The notes beneath the pieces were generated by a model, which saw only the letters and a list, made by a program, of their open reading frames with translations, was not told where the DNA came from and did not search any database. A stretch of DNA of 5,418 bases from the NCBI GenBank assembly GCA_002692605.1, contig NZLE01000085.1, forward strand, positions 8,223-13,640. Reading direction: 5' to 3'. Origin of the DNA: Opitutia bacterium (lineage in GTDB: Bacteria > Verrucomicrobiota > Verrucomicrobiia > Opitutales > Seribacteraceae). The position numbers and the translations under genes were made by a program. Within the stretch, counting starts at the first letter, position 1. Every line of letters starts with the position of its first letter. Below are positions 1-5,418 of this stretch, one piece after another.

Positions 1-428
1 TGATACCTATATTGATCTCTTGTTACCACAAGCCCTTCCTTCGTCGACTCAAAGGCACCGGCGCGGGTGTAGAAGATTTCCTCCGATACCGGGTCTACGA
101 TTTCGAAAAAACCTCCTCCGTTCGGCAAAGCTTCCCCTTGAATGGCCAAATCCAAATCCAACCCCGTCGTTTCATGAGTCCCTTGGTTGAAATCGGTTGA
201 AATGGATCCGACGTGCACGCCCGTTCCATGTTGCTGGATGTTGTTACTGGGATCACCATCAACTCCAGTCTCCGCATCGTTGAGATGCATGTAAAAATTA
301 TCCGAATAGTTCGCTCGGGCGGACTTGTAACCCAACGAATTGACGTTCGCAATGTTGTTGCCCAAAACCTGCAAGCCTTGGGTAAGGCTTTTAAGCGCTG
401 AAACGCCGTTATGTAAGGAGGGAATCAT
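1..428 (-). CDS. flgE: Flagellar hook protein FlgE, N-terminal part (runs off the left edge)
   Basis: This is the hook subunit, an axial protein exported through the flagellar type III apparatus that polymerises into the joint between rod and filament. From the ATG at 428, 142 codons are readable before the window ends, with no stop; full FlgE is usually about 400 residues or more. Residues 10-36 form the N-terminal amphipathic helix of axial proteins and contain the family signature NNIANVNSLGYKS (24-36). Residues 70-83 (G-V-H-V then S-T-D-F-N-Q-G) and DLDLAIQG (91-98) followed by GGGFFEIVDP (104-113) and YTRAG (120-124) match the conserved FlgE/FlgF/FlgG core. The gene starts 9 bases after the flgD stop with no obvious Shine-Dalgarno, so translation is probably coupled to flgD. 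FlgF or FlgG would share these motifs; the position directly after flgD favours FlgE. A short insertion follows LDLAIQG. Family assignment is very sure, and FlgE over its paralogues is likely. Confidence 0.93.
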   Translation of the reverse strand, partial: MIPSLHNGVSALKSLTQGLQVLGNNIANVNSLGYKSARANYSDNFYMHLNDAETGVDGDPSNNIQQHGTGVHVGSISTDFNQGTHETTGLDLDLAIQGEALPNGGGFFEIVDPVSEEIFYTRAGAFESTKEGLVVTRDQYRY

Positions 429-437
429 AAGAATGGA

Positions 438-869
438 TTATTGATCGGGCAAGCGAACGCGAGTGATGTCCTTGGGATCGTAAGAATTTCCTGAAACTTC
501 GATCGTGATCGAACCGTCGGAAGACTTCTCAACCGAATCGACCAAGCCTTCGACCTCATTACCCTGGACGCTGATAGTGACGATTCTACCCAAGTAAGCT
601 TGAGCGACCATATCCTTTTGCGAACTCGCAAAACTCTCAAAACCCTTGGTGAATTGCTGCATCTGCTCAAGGGAGGCAATGTTTGCCATTTGAGAAATGA
701 ATTCCGTGTCCTTCATCGGTTCCAATGGATCTTGGTTACTGATCTGGCTCGTGAGAAGTTGGAGGAAGTCTTCCATCTGCATGTAACTGCCACCGTTGTT
801 CTCTTGCTTCGAAAGACTCGAAGATCTTGGGTTTTCACTTGAAGTTGCTGCTGCTAGTGCCTCTATCAT
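438..869 (-). CDS. flgD: Flagellar hook-assembly scaffolding (cap) protein FlgD, short form
   Basis: FlgD is exported and sits at the tip of the growing hook, where it guides insertion of FlgE subunits; it is absent from the finished flagellum. The 143-residue product has a Ser-rich, probably disordered start (1-30). The conserved FlgD N-terminal block follows at about 32-72, with FLQLLTSQISNQDPLEPM (35-52), TEF (55-57) and SLEQM (66-70). Residues 92-139 form a beta-rich segment beginning AYLGRIVTI and containing EVEGLVDSVE, which resembles the tudor-like part of FlgD. The Ig/FnIII-like domain inserted in longer homologues such as the enteric protein (about 230 residues) is absent; the length is close to that of Bacillus FlgD. 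The ATG lies 9 bases after the fliK stop, and the gap is AT-only apart from one C, so there is no Shine-Dalgarno and coupling to fliK is likely. It is followed directly by flgE, its functional partner. Confidence 0.95.
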   Translation of the reverse strand: MIEALAAATSSENPRSSSLSKQENNGGSYMQMEDFLQLLTSQISNQDPLEPMKDTEFISQMANIASLEQMQQFTKGFESFASSQKDMVAQAYLGRIVTISVQGNEVEGLVDSVEKSSDGSITIEVSGNSYDPKDITRVRLPDQ

Positions 870-878
870 GATATAAAA

Positions 879-1838
879 TTAAGCTGCCTGTTGGAAATAA
901 TCATCCATTTGCTTGTAATTTTGAAAGTGAAAAACCTTTAACTCTCCGTGACCATTTTCACTTTCGGAAAACTTATTCAAGAGACCTTTCAACTCCTCAA
1001 GGTTCTTTTGGGACTGTTCGTCCGATGAAATCAAACACAGACGCAAACCGCTTTTCGATTTTTCGATTCGCACACCTAACTTGGAACCATTGGGCAAATC
1101 CATTGCAAATCGAACGACTTTCTTGTCATGCTTTGCAAAATAGGCAATACGAGGTAAAAGCTCTTTTCCCGCAAACTCAAAAAAACTCCGTGTTTGCGAA
1201 CTGGACTTTTGGGTCACAGTCGTGAGTTCTCTTTCGACGACTTCGAGAGACAATTGAGTTTTAAAGGAAACTTCCATGTCTTCGTCAAAAGCACTTTTTA
1301 TGCCATGCGATGAATTTCTTCTCTTATCACGAACTTCGGCTTCCGCGTCAGGATTGACCTCATTCTTCAGAAGCATGGATTGAATTCCGGAATCTCGAAG
1401 ATTTCCTTTAAAAGTCTGATTGGTTGGCAAACCCTGATTTTGCGTGAGAAGAGGTTCGATTGCGTTAGGGATCGCAGGGGTTTGTCGCCCAATCCCTTTT
1501 CCAGTTATACTCTTGAAGGTAAACGCTTTAGGCCTGCTTCGGACTGGAGTTGTTTTCCCAAAACTTGAGTTCGGAGCCGACTTTTGAGGCAAGACGGTTT
1601 CCGCTCTCTCTCGGACCGAATGCTTGATCTTGGCCTGTGCAGGAGTCTGAACCTTGTTTTTAAGCGCCGCCTTCGTGTCATTTTTGTCCCCGAGTTTAGA
1701 ATCAGCATCCCTCAGCTTAGTGGAAAAACCTTCGCTTTTGGCTTCGGGTGGGAGCCAAAAAGAGCCATTTTTACCGACTTGCTGGTGACTTGGGGAATTC
1801 CCCAATCTTTGAACAAATGCCTTGCTTACACCTTCCAT
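879..1838 (-). CDS. fliK: Flagellar hook-length control protein FliK
   Basis: FliK is a secreted molecular ruler that measures the growing hook and then acts on FlhB so that the exporter switches from hook to filament substrates. The 319-residue product has the expected two-part build. Residues 1-190 are of low complexity, polar and rich in Lys, Ser, Asn, Gln and Pro, with no predictable fold, as in the FliK ruler region. Residues about 215-310 form a compact C-terminal domain. Within it, FAMDLPNGSKLGVRIEKSKS (244-263), LRLCLIS (265-271) and the helix NLEELKGLLNKF (279-290) fit the Flg_hook pattern, in which a Leu-Pro/Leu-Gly beta strand is followed by a second strand and an amphipathic helix. 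Sequence similarity is weak overall, which is normal for FliK, so the call also rests on position between the MotE-like gene and flgD. The ATG is 11 bases past the preceding stop, with a weak AAAGG about 8 bases upstream. Confidence 0.87.
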   Translation of the reverse strand: MEGVSKAFVQRLGNSPSHQQVGKNGSFWLPPEAKSEGFSTKLRDADSKLGDKNDTKAALKNKVQTPAQAKIKHSVRERAETVLPQKSAPNSSFGKTTPVRSRPKAFTFKSITGKGIGRQTPAIPNAIEPLLTQNQGLPTNQTFKGNLRDSGIQSMLLKNEVNPDAEAEVRDKRRNSSHGIKSAFDEDMEVSFKTQLSLEVVERELTTVTQKSSSQTRSFFEFAGKELLPRIAYFAKHDKKVVRFAMDLPNGSKLGVRIEKSKSGLRLCLISSDEQSQKNLEELKGLLNKFSESENGHGELKVFHFQNYKQMDDYFQQAA

Positions 1839-1849
1839 TGGCTTTGCCT

Positions 1850-2515
1850 TTAGTTGGGCAAAGGAGCACCCACCTCGTTCAGGTCGAGACTAGGTAGCAA
1901 ACCGCGGTCTCTCATCGCCAAGGCATCAGCAAGTTCAATCAAGGCATCGTCGTCGCTGTTGAGCATAAAGGAAATGATGGGAGCCTTTTCCTCAGACTTG
2001 AGCAGTTCGAAAATGGTAAGAGCCTCTTCAAAACGACGCTTCTGTCTCCAATTCTGAATTTCTATGCTTGCCACCTCGGGACCCATTTCAATCCACCTTT
2101 TGGAAGTATCCTTATATTCCTTGAGCTTCTCTTCGCTCAAGTCTTGACCCTGCCTTGCCTCAAAGTCAGCCAATCGCCCCGCGAGATCTTCTCTTATTTG
2201 CTGGAGTTCCTTTTTTTGTTTCTCCAAAGACTCCATATCCATGGCGATTGCCGATTCGCGGGCATCCAGTTCGTTTTCCCGAAGGAGGAGGCGCTCCTTG
2301 AGCGCTGCCAATTCCTTGGACAATTGATTCATAGAATGAGTCTCCGCCGGAGAATAACTGGTGTCATCGGCATCGAACTCAATACTGGTAAACTCAGCCT
2401 TGATTTCGGGCTTTGGTTTGAACATCGCATCGTAATTGAGCCACATCATTACGGTCGCACTGACTAAGCTTAAAACCATTGCGACTAAGACTAAGATTGT
2501 TGGTGGTATTTTCAT
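1850..2515 (-). CDS. MotE/YlxF-like membrane-anchored coiled-coil flagellar protein
   Basis: The 221-residue product starts with a short cytoplasmic tip and one hydrophobic membrane segment (about 6-26), best read as an uncleaved signal anchor. An acidic linker follows (about 35-60), then a long, heptad-like, charged coiled coil (about 62-122). The C-terminal helical domain (about 130-205) includes RWIEMGPEVASIEIQNW (140-156), FEEALTIFELLK (162-173), APIISFML (178-185) and ALIELADALAMRD (191-203). This arrangement of a single membrane helix, a coiled coil and an MgtE-N-like helical repeat is that of MotE (YlxF in Bacillus), known as a periplasmic partner that assists stator protein MotB. It also occupies the same slot, between fliJ and fliK. 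The ATG overlaps the fliJ stop as ATGA, implying translational coupling. The family is inferred from architecture and position; residue-level identity is low, so no symbol is given. A lineage-specific FliK- or stator-associated protein is the alternative. Confidence 0.75.
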   Translation of the reverse strand: MKIPPTILVLVAMVLSLVSATVMMWLNYDAMFKPKPEIKAEFTSIEFDADDTSYSPAETHSMNQLSKELAALKERLLLRENELDARESAIAMDMESLEKQKKELQQIREDLAGRLADFEARQGQDLSEEKLKEYKDTSKRWIEMGPEVASIEIQNWRQKRRFEEALTIFELLKSEEKAPIISFMLNSDDDALIELADALAMRDRGLLPSLDLNEVGAPLPN

Positions 2516-2973
2516 GATAAATCAAAATTCGATTGATTGTAAATAAAGCGACCGCCGATGAGGTCATCCATTTCGGACTCTTCTTTCTTGGATTCGATTT
2601 CCATATGCTCGTCTCTTTTCTTTTCCTTGAGCCTTACAAAACTTTTATAGGAAGAATCCGCCTCCAAGTAGGACAACCTCTTCGACTCTTCTATTTTTTT
2701 GGAAATCTGCACCTCGGAATGACAACGATGAATGTCATTTTTCGCGGAATCCAAAGATCTTTGATAGGATTGCTGACTCGACCCGGAAAAACCCACCTTC
2801 CTTCTGGAAGCAATTTCATCCTGCAATTCGGCCAATCTTCGCTCTTTGGAAAGAAGTTGGCCTTCCATTAATTCTCTCTTTGCAACCGCCTTACCATACT
2901 GAGACAGAGCCTTGTCCTTCGCAATTTCACGTAGATGCAAAAGGGTTTCCAAGCGGAATGCAAAAGCCTTCAT
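2512..2973 (-). CDS. fliJ: Flagellar export protein FliJ
   Basis: FliJ is a small antiparallel coiled coil that inserts into the FliI hexamer like the gamma stalk of F1-ATPase. It links ATP hydrolysis to the export gate protein FlhA and helps recycle chaperones. The product is 153 residues, close to the usual 140-150. It opens with the family hallmark FAFRLETLLHLRE (4-16), followed by a long basic and acidic helix (17-57). A short Gly/Ser turn at 61-67 (GFSGSSQ) separates it from a second helix from about 70 to 137, containing RLKEKKRDEH (114-123) and an E/K-rich end (125-137). Its ATG overlaps the fliI stop as ATGA and its own stop overlaps the next start in the same way, so all three are probably translationally coupled; no Shine-Dalgarno is visible. 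The tail after residue 138 looks disordered. The call is firm from motif, fold pattern and position after fliI. Confidence 0.94.
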   Translation of the reverse strand: MKAFAFRLETLLHLREIAKDKALSQYGKAVAKRELMEGQLLSKERRLAELQDEIASRRKVGFSGSSQQSYQRSLDSAKNDIHRCHSEVQISKKIEESKRLSYLEADSSYKSFVRLKEKKRDEHMEIESKKEESEMDDLIGGRFIYNQSNFDLS

Positions 2974-4292
2974 TTCAAGATTTTGAAAAGCAGATCGAAC
3001 GCTTCCTGACGAGCGCTTAACTGATCGTACTTCTGACGAAGAAAGTTTTCGATATGGGCGAATTTTTCAATCGCCCTATCAATTTTAGGATTACTGTTTT
3101 TCACGTAGGCCCCCACATTAATGAGATCTTCGTTTTGCATATATACGGACAACAAGTCTCGCGCTTCGGAAATGAGTGCAATTTCATTTTCCTTACAAAC
3201 GGCTCGGTCAAGCCTACTCACGCTTCTCAAAACGTCGACGGCCGGAAAGTGGTTTGCATTGGCCAATTTTCGACTCAGGACAATGTGACCATCAAGAAAT
3301 CCTCTCACCGCATCCGCAACGGGTTCATTCATATCATCCCCTTCAACCAAAACCGTGTAAATCGCAGTTATGGCCCCTGCCTCGCTAGTCCCGGTTCTCT
3401 CCAGGAGTTTGGGCAGCAAAGAAAAAACGGAAGGCACATATCCCCTTGACGCGGGAGGTTCTCCAGCTGCAAGACCGATTTCTCTCTGAGCCATGGCAAA
3501 GCGGGTAAGGGAATCCATCAGTAACAAAACCTTATTCCCTTCGTTTCGAAAACCCTCCGCAATGGCAGTAGCCAGAACGGAAGCCCGTATGCGCATGGGC
3601 GCCGGTTGGTCCGAAGTTGAAACTACGATTACGGATTTCGCCATACCCTCCGGACCCAAGTCGTTTTCGACGAATTCTCTCAATTCGCGTCCTCGCTCAC
3701 CCACGAGAGAGATGACGTTCACTTCAGCCTCCGAACCTCGACCGATCATTCCAAGAAGAATGGACTTGCCTACGCCACTCCCTGAAAAGATGCCAACTCT
3801 TTGACCTACGCCAAGAGGAATGAAGGAGTCAATGGCTTTAATTCCGGTACTGAAGGGTTCCTTAATCAAACTTCTGGACAAGGGGTTTGGAGGCTCGCAA
3901 TAAAACCCTTCACGCTGAGGAGCAAGCAAGGGACCCTTGCCATCTATCGGACGCCCCATTCCATCAATGATTCTTCCCAAAAGTGAAGGACCGTAAGGAA
4001 CCGAATTGGAGTTTTTCTTAGAGGAAACCTTACAACCCGGGTGAATCAGGTGAACGCTTTCCAGAGCCATTAACAACACGACGTTTTCACGAAAACCCAC
4101 GACCTGAGCCTCGATGGTTTCACCATGCCTCTCGGAACTGATCGAACAGACTTGCCCGATACTTACCTCCGGGCCCTCGGATTCGATGACAAGACCCGTT
4201 ACCCGTCGTACGGTTCCTATCTTATCCAAAGTACGCAATCCGCGGACGCCTTGCTCCATAAAGGTGAAGCGCTCGTGGAGGGAATCAATCAT
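2970..4292 (-). CDS. fliI: Flagellum-specific export ATPase FliI
   Basis: FliI is the cytoplasmic hexameric ATPase of the flagellar type III exporter, related to F1 beta and to SctN of injectisomes. The 440-residue product has the family order. The N-terminal beta-barrel domain (about 25-90) starts GTVRRVTGLVIESEG. Next come LLGRIIDGMGRPIDGKGPLL (104-123), PFSTGIKAIDSFIPLGVGQR (146-165), the P-loop SGSGVGKS (170-177) and GERGRELREFV (198-208), whose Glu199 is the likely catalytic carboxylate. Walker B is VLLLMD, ending at Asp260, followed by SLTRFAMAQREIGLAAGEPP (261-280). SVSR at 357-360 holds a probable arginine finger. The helical C-terminal domain ends at 440. I chose the ATG at 4292: it overlaps the fliH stop by 8 bases, has AGGAGG 12 bases upstream, and leaves about 25 residues before the barrel, as in the enteric protein. 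The frame stays open upstream (ATG at 4343, TTG at 4403), but those starts would add residues unlike FliI and overlap fliH widely. Confidence 0.97.
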   Translation of the reverse strand: MIDSLHERFTFMEQGVRGLRTLDKIGTVRRVTGLVIESEGPEVSIGQVCSISSERHGETIEAQVVGFRENVVLLMALESVHLIHPGCKVSSKKNSNSVPYGPSLLGRIIDGMGRPIDGKGPLLAPQREGFYCEPPNPLSRSLIKEPFSTGIKAIDSFIPLGVGQRVGIFSGSGVGKSILLGMIGRGSEAEVNVISLVGERGRELREFVENDLGPEGMAKSVIVVSTSDQPAPMRIRASVLATAIAEGFRNEGNKVLLLMDSLTRFAMAQREIGLAAGEPPASRGYVPSVFSLLPKLLERTGTSEAGAITAIYTVLVEGDDMNEPVADAVRGFLDGHIVLSRKLANANHFPAVDVLRSVSRLDRAVCKENEIALISEARDLLSVYMQNEDLINVGAYVKNSNPKIDRAIEKFAHIENFLRQKYDQLSARQEAFDLLFKILK

Positions 4293-4962
4293 TTCCTCGA
4301 AGTTCCTCCTCCACTTTTCGCAATTTGGTGGCAATTCTTCCATCGAGAAGACCGAACCTGCTCTTGATCTGACAATCGCCGGAATCAAGCGACGAATCTT
4401 CAAAAAACTTTACGTTGGGATATCCTTCCAAGAGGGCATCATCTCCGTCCAAACCATCAAATATACCAGCAATCGCACTAGCGAAACCCTCTTCATCGCC
4501 TCCTGCCTGATTTTGAGGTTGCTTTTCTGCATCAGCCATAGCCTTGAGCAAGGAGAGATCTTCACCTGAAAGGTACACTTCCAATTGCTCCTGATCATCG
4601 GCAAATTCACTGATCATGGACTTGATCATTTCCTCCACCGCCTCTTTGTCCATAGGGCAGGTTCCGATGACTCTCTCGACGATAGACATAACCAAATCCG
4701 GCAGTCTTTCGTCCAGTTGAGACAAAACTTCGTTTGCCTTTAAATTCAAACCCGTTAGGGCTTGGTCCTGACGAGTTGCGTAGGTTTCACGCAACTGCCT
4801 GACCTCATTCTGGTAAAATTCGGTAGCCTCGCTTTTACCCTTTTCATACGCTTGACTGACCCTCGAATCGGACTCAACCGCTTCCACTGGAGGAGATCCA
4901 ACGAAGCTAACTTTGAAACCCTTCGGAGGCTCGGGGAAAGATATCGATTTACTGAACGACAA
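4285..4962 (-). CDS. fliH: Flagellar assembly protein FliH (export ATPase regulator/peripheral stalk)
   Basis: FliH is a cytoplasmic dimer that holds FliI, restrains its ATPase until docking, and tethers it to FliN at the C-ring. With the TTG start at 4962 the product is 225 residues, close to the enteric 228. It has a short N-terminal segment (1-25), an acidic helical coiled coil (about 34-85) and a C-terminal domain resembling V-ATPase subunit E. Motifs there are LPDLVMSIVERVIG (87-100), LEVYLSGEDLSLLK (127-140) and VKFFEDSSLDSGDCQIKS (184-201) followed by FGLLDGRI. The start has GGAGG 8 bases upstream and overlaps the fliG end by 14 bases. Longer readings (ATG at 4998, TTG at 5049) would overlap fliG by 50-101 bases and add residues that are only the shadow of fliG. 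An acidic, Gly-rich stretch at about 147-180 looks like an insertion between two conserved strands. Identity is firm; the exact start is probable. Confidence 0.94.
   Translation of the reverse strand: MSFSKSISFPEPPKGFKVSFVGSPPVEAVESDSRVSQAYEKGKSEATEFYQNEVRQLRETYATRQDQALTGLNLKANEVLSQLDERLPDLVMSIVERVIGTCPMDKEAVEEMIKSMISEFADDQEQLEVYLSGEDLSLLKAMADAEKQPQNQAGGDEEGFASAIAGIFDGLDGDDALLEGYPNVKFFEDSSLDSGDCQIKSRFGLLDGRIATKLRKVEEELRGND
4305..4310 (-). promoter_or_regulatory. Shine-Dalgarno AGGAGG for fliI, inside the end of fliH
   Basis: The minus strand reads AGGAGG followed 12 bases later by the ATG at 4292. A second GAGGAA sits immediately before that ATG. The spacing of the first is a little long, but no comparable signal precedes the upstream ATG at 4343, and the ATG at 4292 gives the expected FliI N-terminal length. 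It lies within the Glu-Glu codons of the FliH C-terminus, so chance cannot be excluded. Confidence 0.6.
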
Positions 4963-5418
4963 CGTCGCTTCCTCCGGTATCGAGGATAATCTCCTCATCT
5001 TCCTCGAGTTCGCGAACGATTTGAATGACTCGGTCCTGAGCAGCTTCAATCTCCGAAAGTCGTTTCGGGCCTAGAAAACTCAGTTGTTCTTCCAATGCTT
5101 CGACCGCACGCTTGGACATCGTGGAATAAATGATTTTCTTGAGTTCGGCGGATGCGTTTTTCATAGCAACCACTAAATCATCCTGATCAACCTCTTTGGT
5201 AATCTTGGAGATGTCTCCGGGGCTGAGACGTACCAAATCCTCGAAACGGAACATCCTTTGCCGAATCGAACCACCCAATTTCGGATTCCGTTTCTCGATG
5301 CTCTTGAGCAATTCCTTTCCTTCTTCCTTATCAAACCAATTGAGAAGATCGGCAGCGGATTTGACTCCTCCGGTCTTAATTCTCGGCGATTGACCTTTCT
5401 TACCGACCCGTGCTCCCA
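4949..5418 (-). CDS. fliG: Flagellar motor switch protein FliG, C-terminal part (5' end beyond the right edge)
   Basis: FliG forms the top of the C-ring, binds FliF, FliM and MotA, and carries the charged helix that receives torque from the stator. About 155 codons are readable up to the TAA at 4951-4949, out of the usual 330-345; the 5' part is outside the window. The visible part starts in the middle domain with TGGVKSAADLLNWF. It continues through LLKSIEKRNPKLGGSI to the linker motif MFRFEDLVRL (5254-5225), the counterpart of MFxF/EDL, and then the C-terminal domain. There, DLVVAMKNAS, STMSKRAVEALEEQL, FLGPKRLSEIEAAQ and IVRELEEDEEIIL match FliG throughout. Three charged residues known to matter for torque in the enteric protein are present (Lys at 5161, Arg at 5110, Arg at 5062), but the acidic pair reads Glu-Gln. 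The last codons overlap the fliH start and carry its ribosome binding site. Confidence 0.96.
   Translation of the reverse strand, partial: GARVGKKGQSPRIKTGGVKSAADLLNWFDKEEGKELLKSIEKRNPKLGGSIRQRMFRFEDLVRLSPGDISKITKEVDQDDLVVAMKNASAELKKIIYSTMSKRAVEALEEQLSFLGPKRLSEIEAAQDRVIQIVRELEEDEEIILDTGGSDVVVQ
4971..4975 (-). promoter_or_regulatory. Shine-Dalgarno GGAGG for fliH, inside the end of fliG
   Basis: On the minus strand, GGAGG stands 8 bases before a TTG at 4962 in the fliH frame. It is read in fliG as two glycine codons, so it could be chance. The spacing, the resulting FliH length near the family norm, and the small 14-base overlap with fliG together make it the most likely signal deciding the fliH start. 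Confidence 0.7.

Noticed and set aside
95..352. Minus-strand open frame of 85 codons overlapping flgE
   Set aside because: FlgE motifs run through the same bases in the correct frame and remain open to the window edge; this is a shifted frame.
425..679. Minus-strand open frame of 84 codons in another frame of flgD
   Set aside because: It is out of frame with FlgD, whose conserved N-terminal block is unmistakable across the same bases. The alternative product is an Arg/Ser-rich shadow.
870..878. AT-rich TTTTATATC between fliK and flgD resembling a -10 box
   Set aside because: There is no matching -35 or sigma-28/sigma-54 element at the right distance, and the 9-base gap leaves no room for a leader before the flgD ATG.
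2120..2141. Perfect 7-base inverted repeat (CTTGAGC / GCTCAAG) with an 8-base loop inside the MotE-like gene
   Set aside because: It falls in the Glu/Lys-rich coding sequence of the C-terminal half, has no U-tract and is not near a gene end. It is most likely a by-product of repeated GAG/AAG/CTC codons, not a terminator.
3054..3449. Plus-strand open frame of 131 codons opposite fliI
   Set aside because: It is antisense to the conserved FliI C-terminal half, has no recognisable motif or ribosome site, and its composition follows from FliI codon use on the other strand.
4114..4569. Plus-strand open frame of 151 codons opposite the fliI start and fliH end
   Set aside because: It lies wholly antisense to two well-supported flagellar genes, and its translation is rich in Ser, Arg, Ile and Cys with no domain or motif. 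It looks like a reverse-frame shadow.

Overview
The window is a single, tightly packed run of flagellar genes, all read from the minus strand. In transcription order (right to left) they are fliG (3' part only), fliH, fliI, fliJ, a membrane-anchored coiled-coil gene of the MotE/YlxF type, fliK, flgD and flgE (5' part only). No gap between genes exceeds 11 bases and several genes overlap, so this is almost certainly the interior of one long transcript. Its promoter would lie beyond the right edge and its end beyond the left edge. I see no RNA gene, mobile element, CRISPR array, repeat family, promoter or terminator. The plus strand holds no convincing gene.

Organism: a flagellated bacterium of moderate GC that uses Shine-Dalgarno sequences at some starts (GGAGG before fliH, AGGAGG before fliI) but relies on stop/start overlap or very short gaps elsewhere. 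The order fliG-fliH-fliI-fliJ-motE-fliK-flgD-flgE is the one known from the Bacillus fla/che operon and kept in several distant phyla, so order alone does not name the lineage. The sequences are well diverged from the enteric and Bacillus proteins. My tentative guess is a PVC-group bacterium such as Verrucomicrobiota, with low confidence.

Layout. Right third (about 4285-5418): rotor and export regulators. FliG is the switch protein that takes torque from the stator, and FliH is the peripheral stalk and regulator of the export ATPase. Centre (2512-4292): FliI, the hexameric export ATPase, and FliJ, its central stalk. Left of centre (1850-2515): an inner-membrane protein with a long coiled coil and a helical C-terminal domain resembling MotE, a chaperone-like stator/export accessory. 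Left (1-1838): the hook module. FliK is the hook-length ruler and substrate-specificity switch, FlgD the hook cap, and FlgE the hook subunit.

Working together: FliH-FliI-FliJ energise and feed the flagellar type III exporter. Exported FlgD caps the growing rod and hook while FlgE polymerises beneath it. FliK measures the hook and switches the exporter to filament substrates. FliG at the cytoplasmic ring drives rotation. The clearest sequence oddities are an acidic, glycine-rich stretch in FliH, a Glu-Gln pair where FliG usually has two acidic torque residues, and two start sites (fliH and fliI) that the longest open frames would place too far upstream. I found no sign of a new system; this is an ordinary flagellar locus with a few lineage-specific details.
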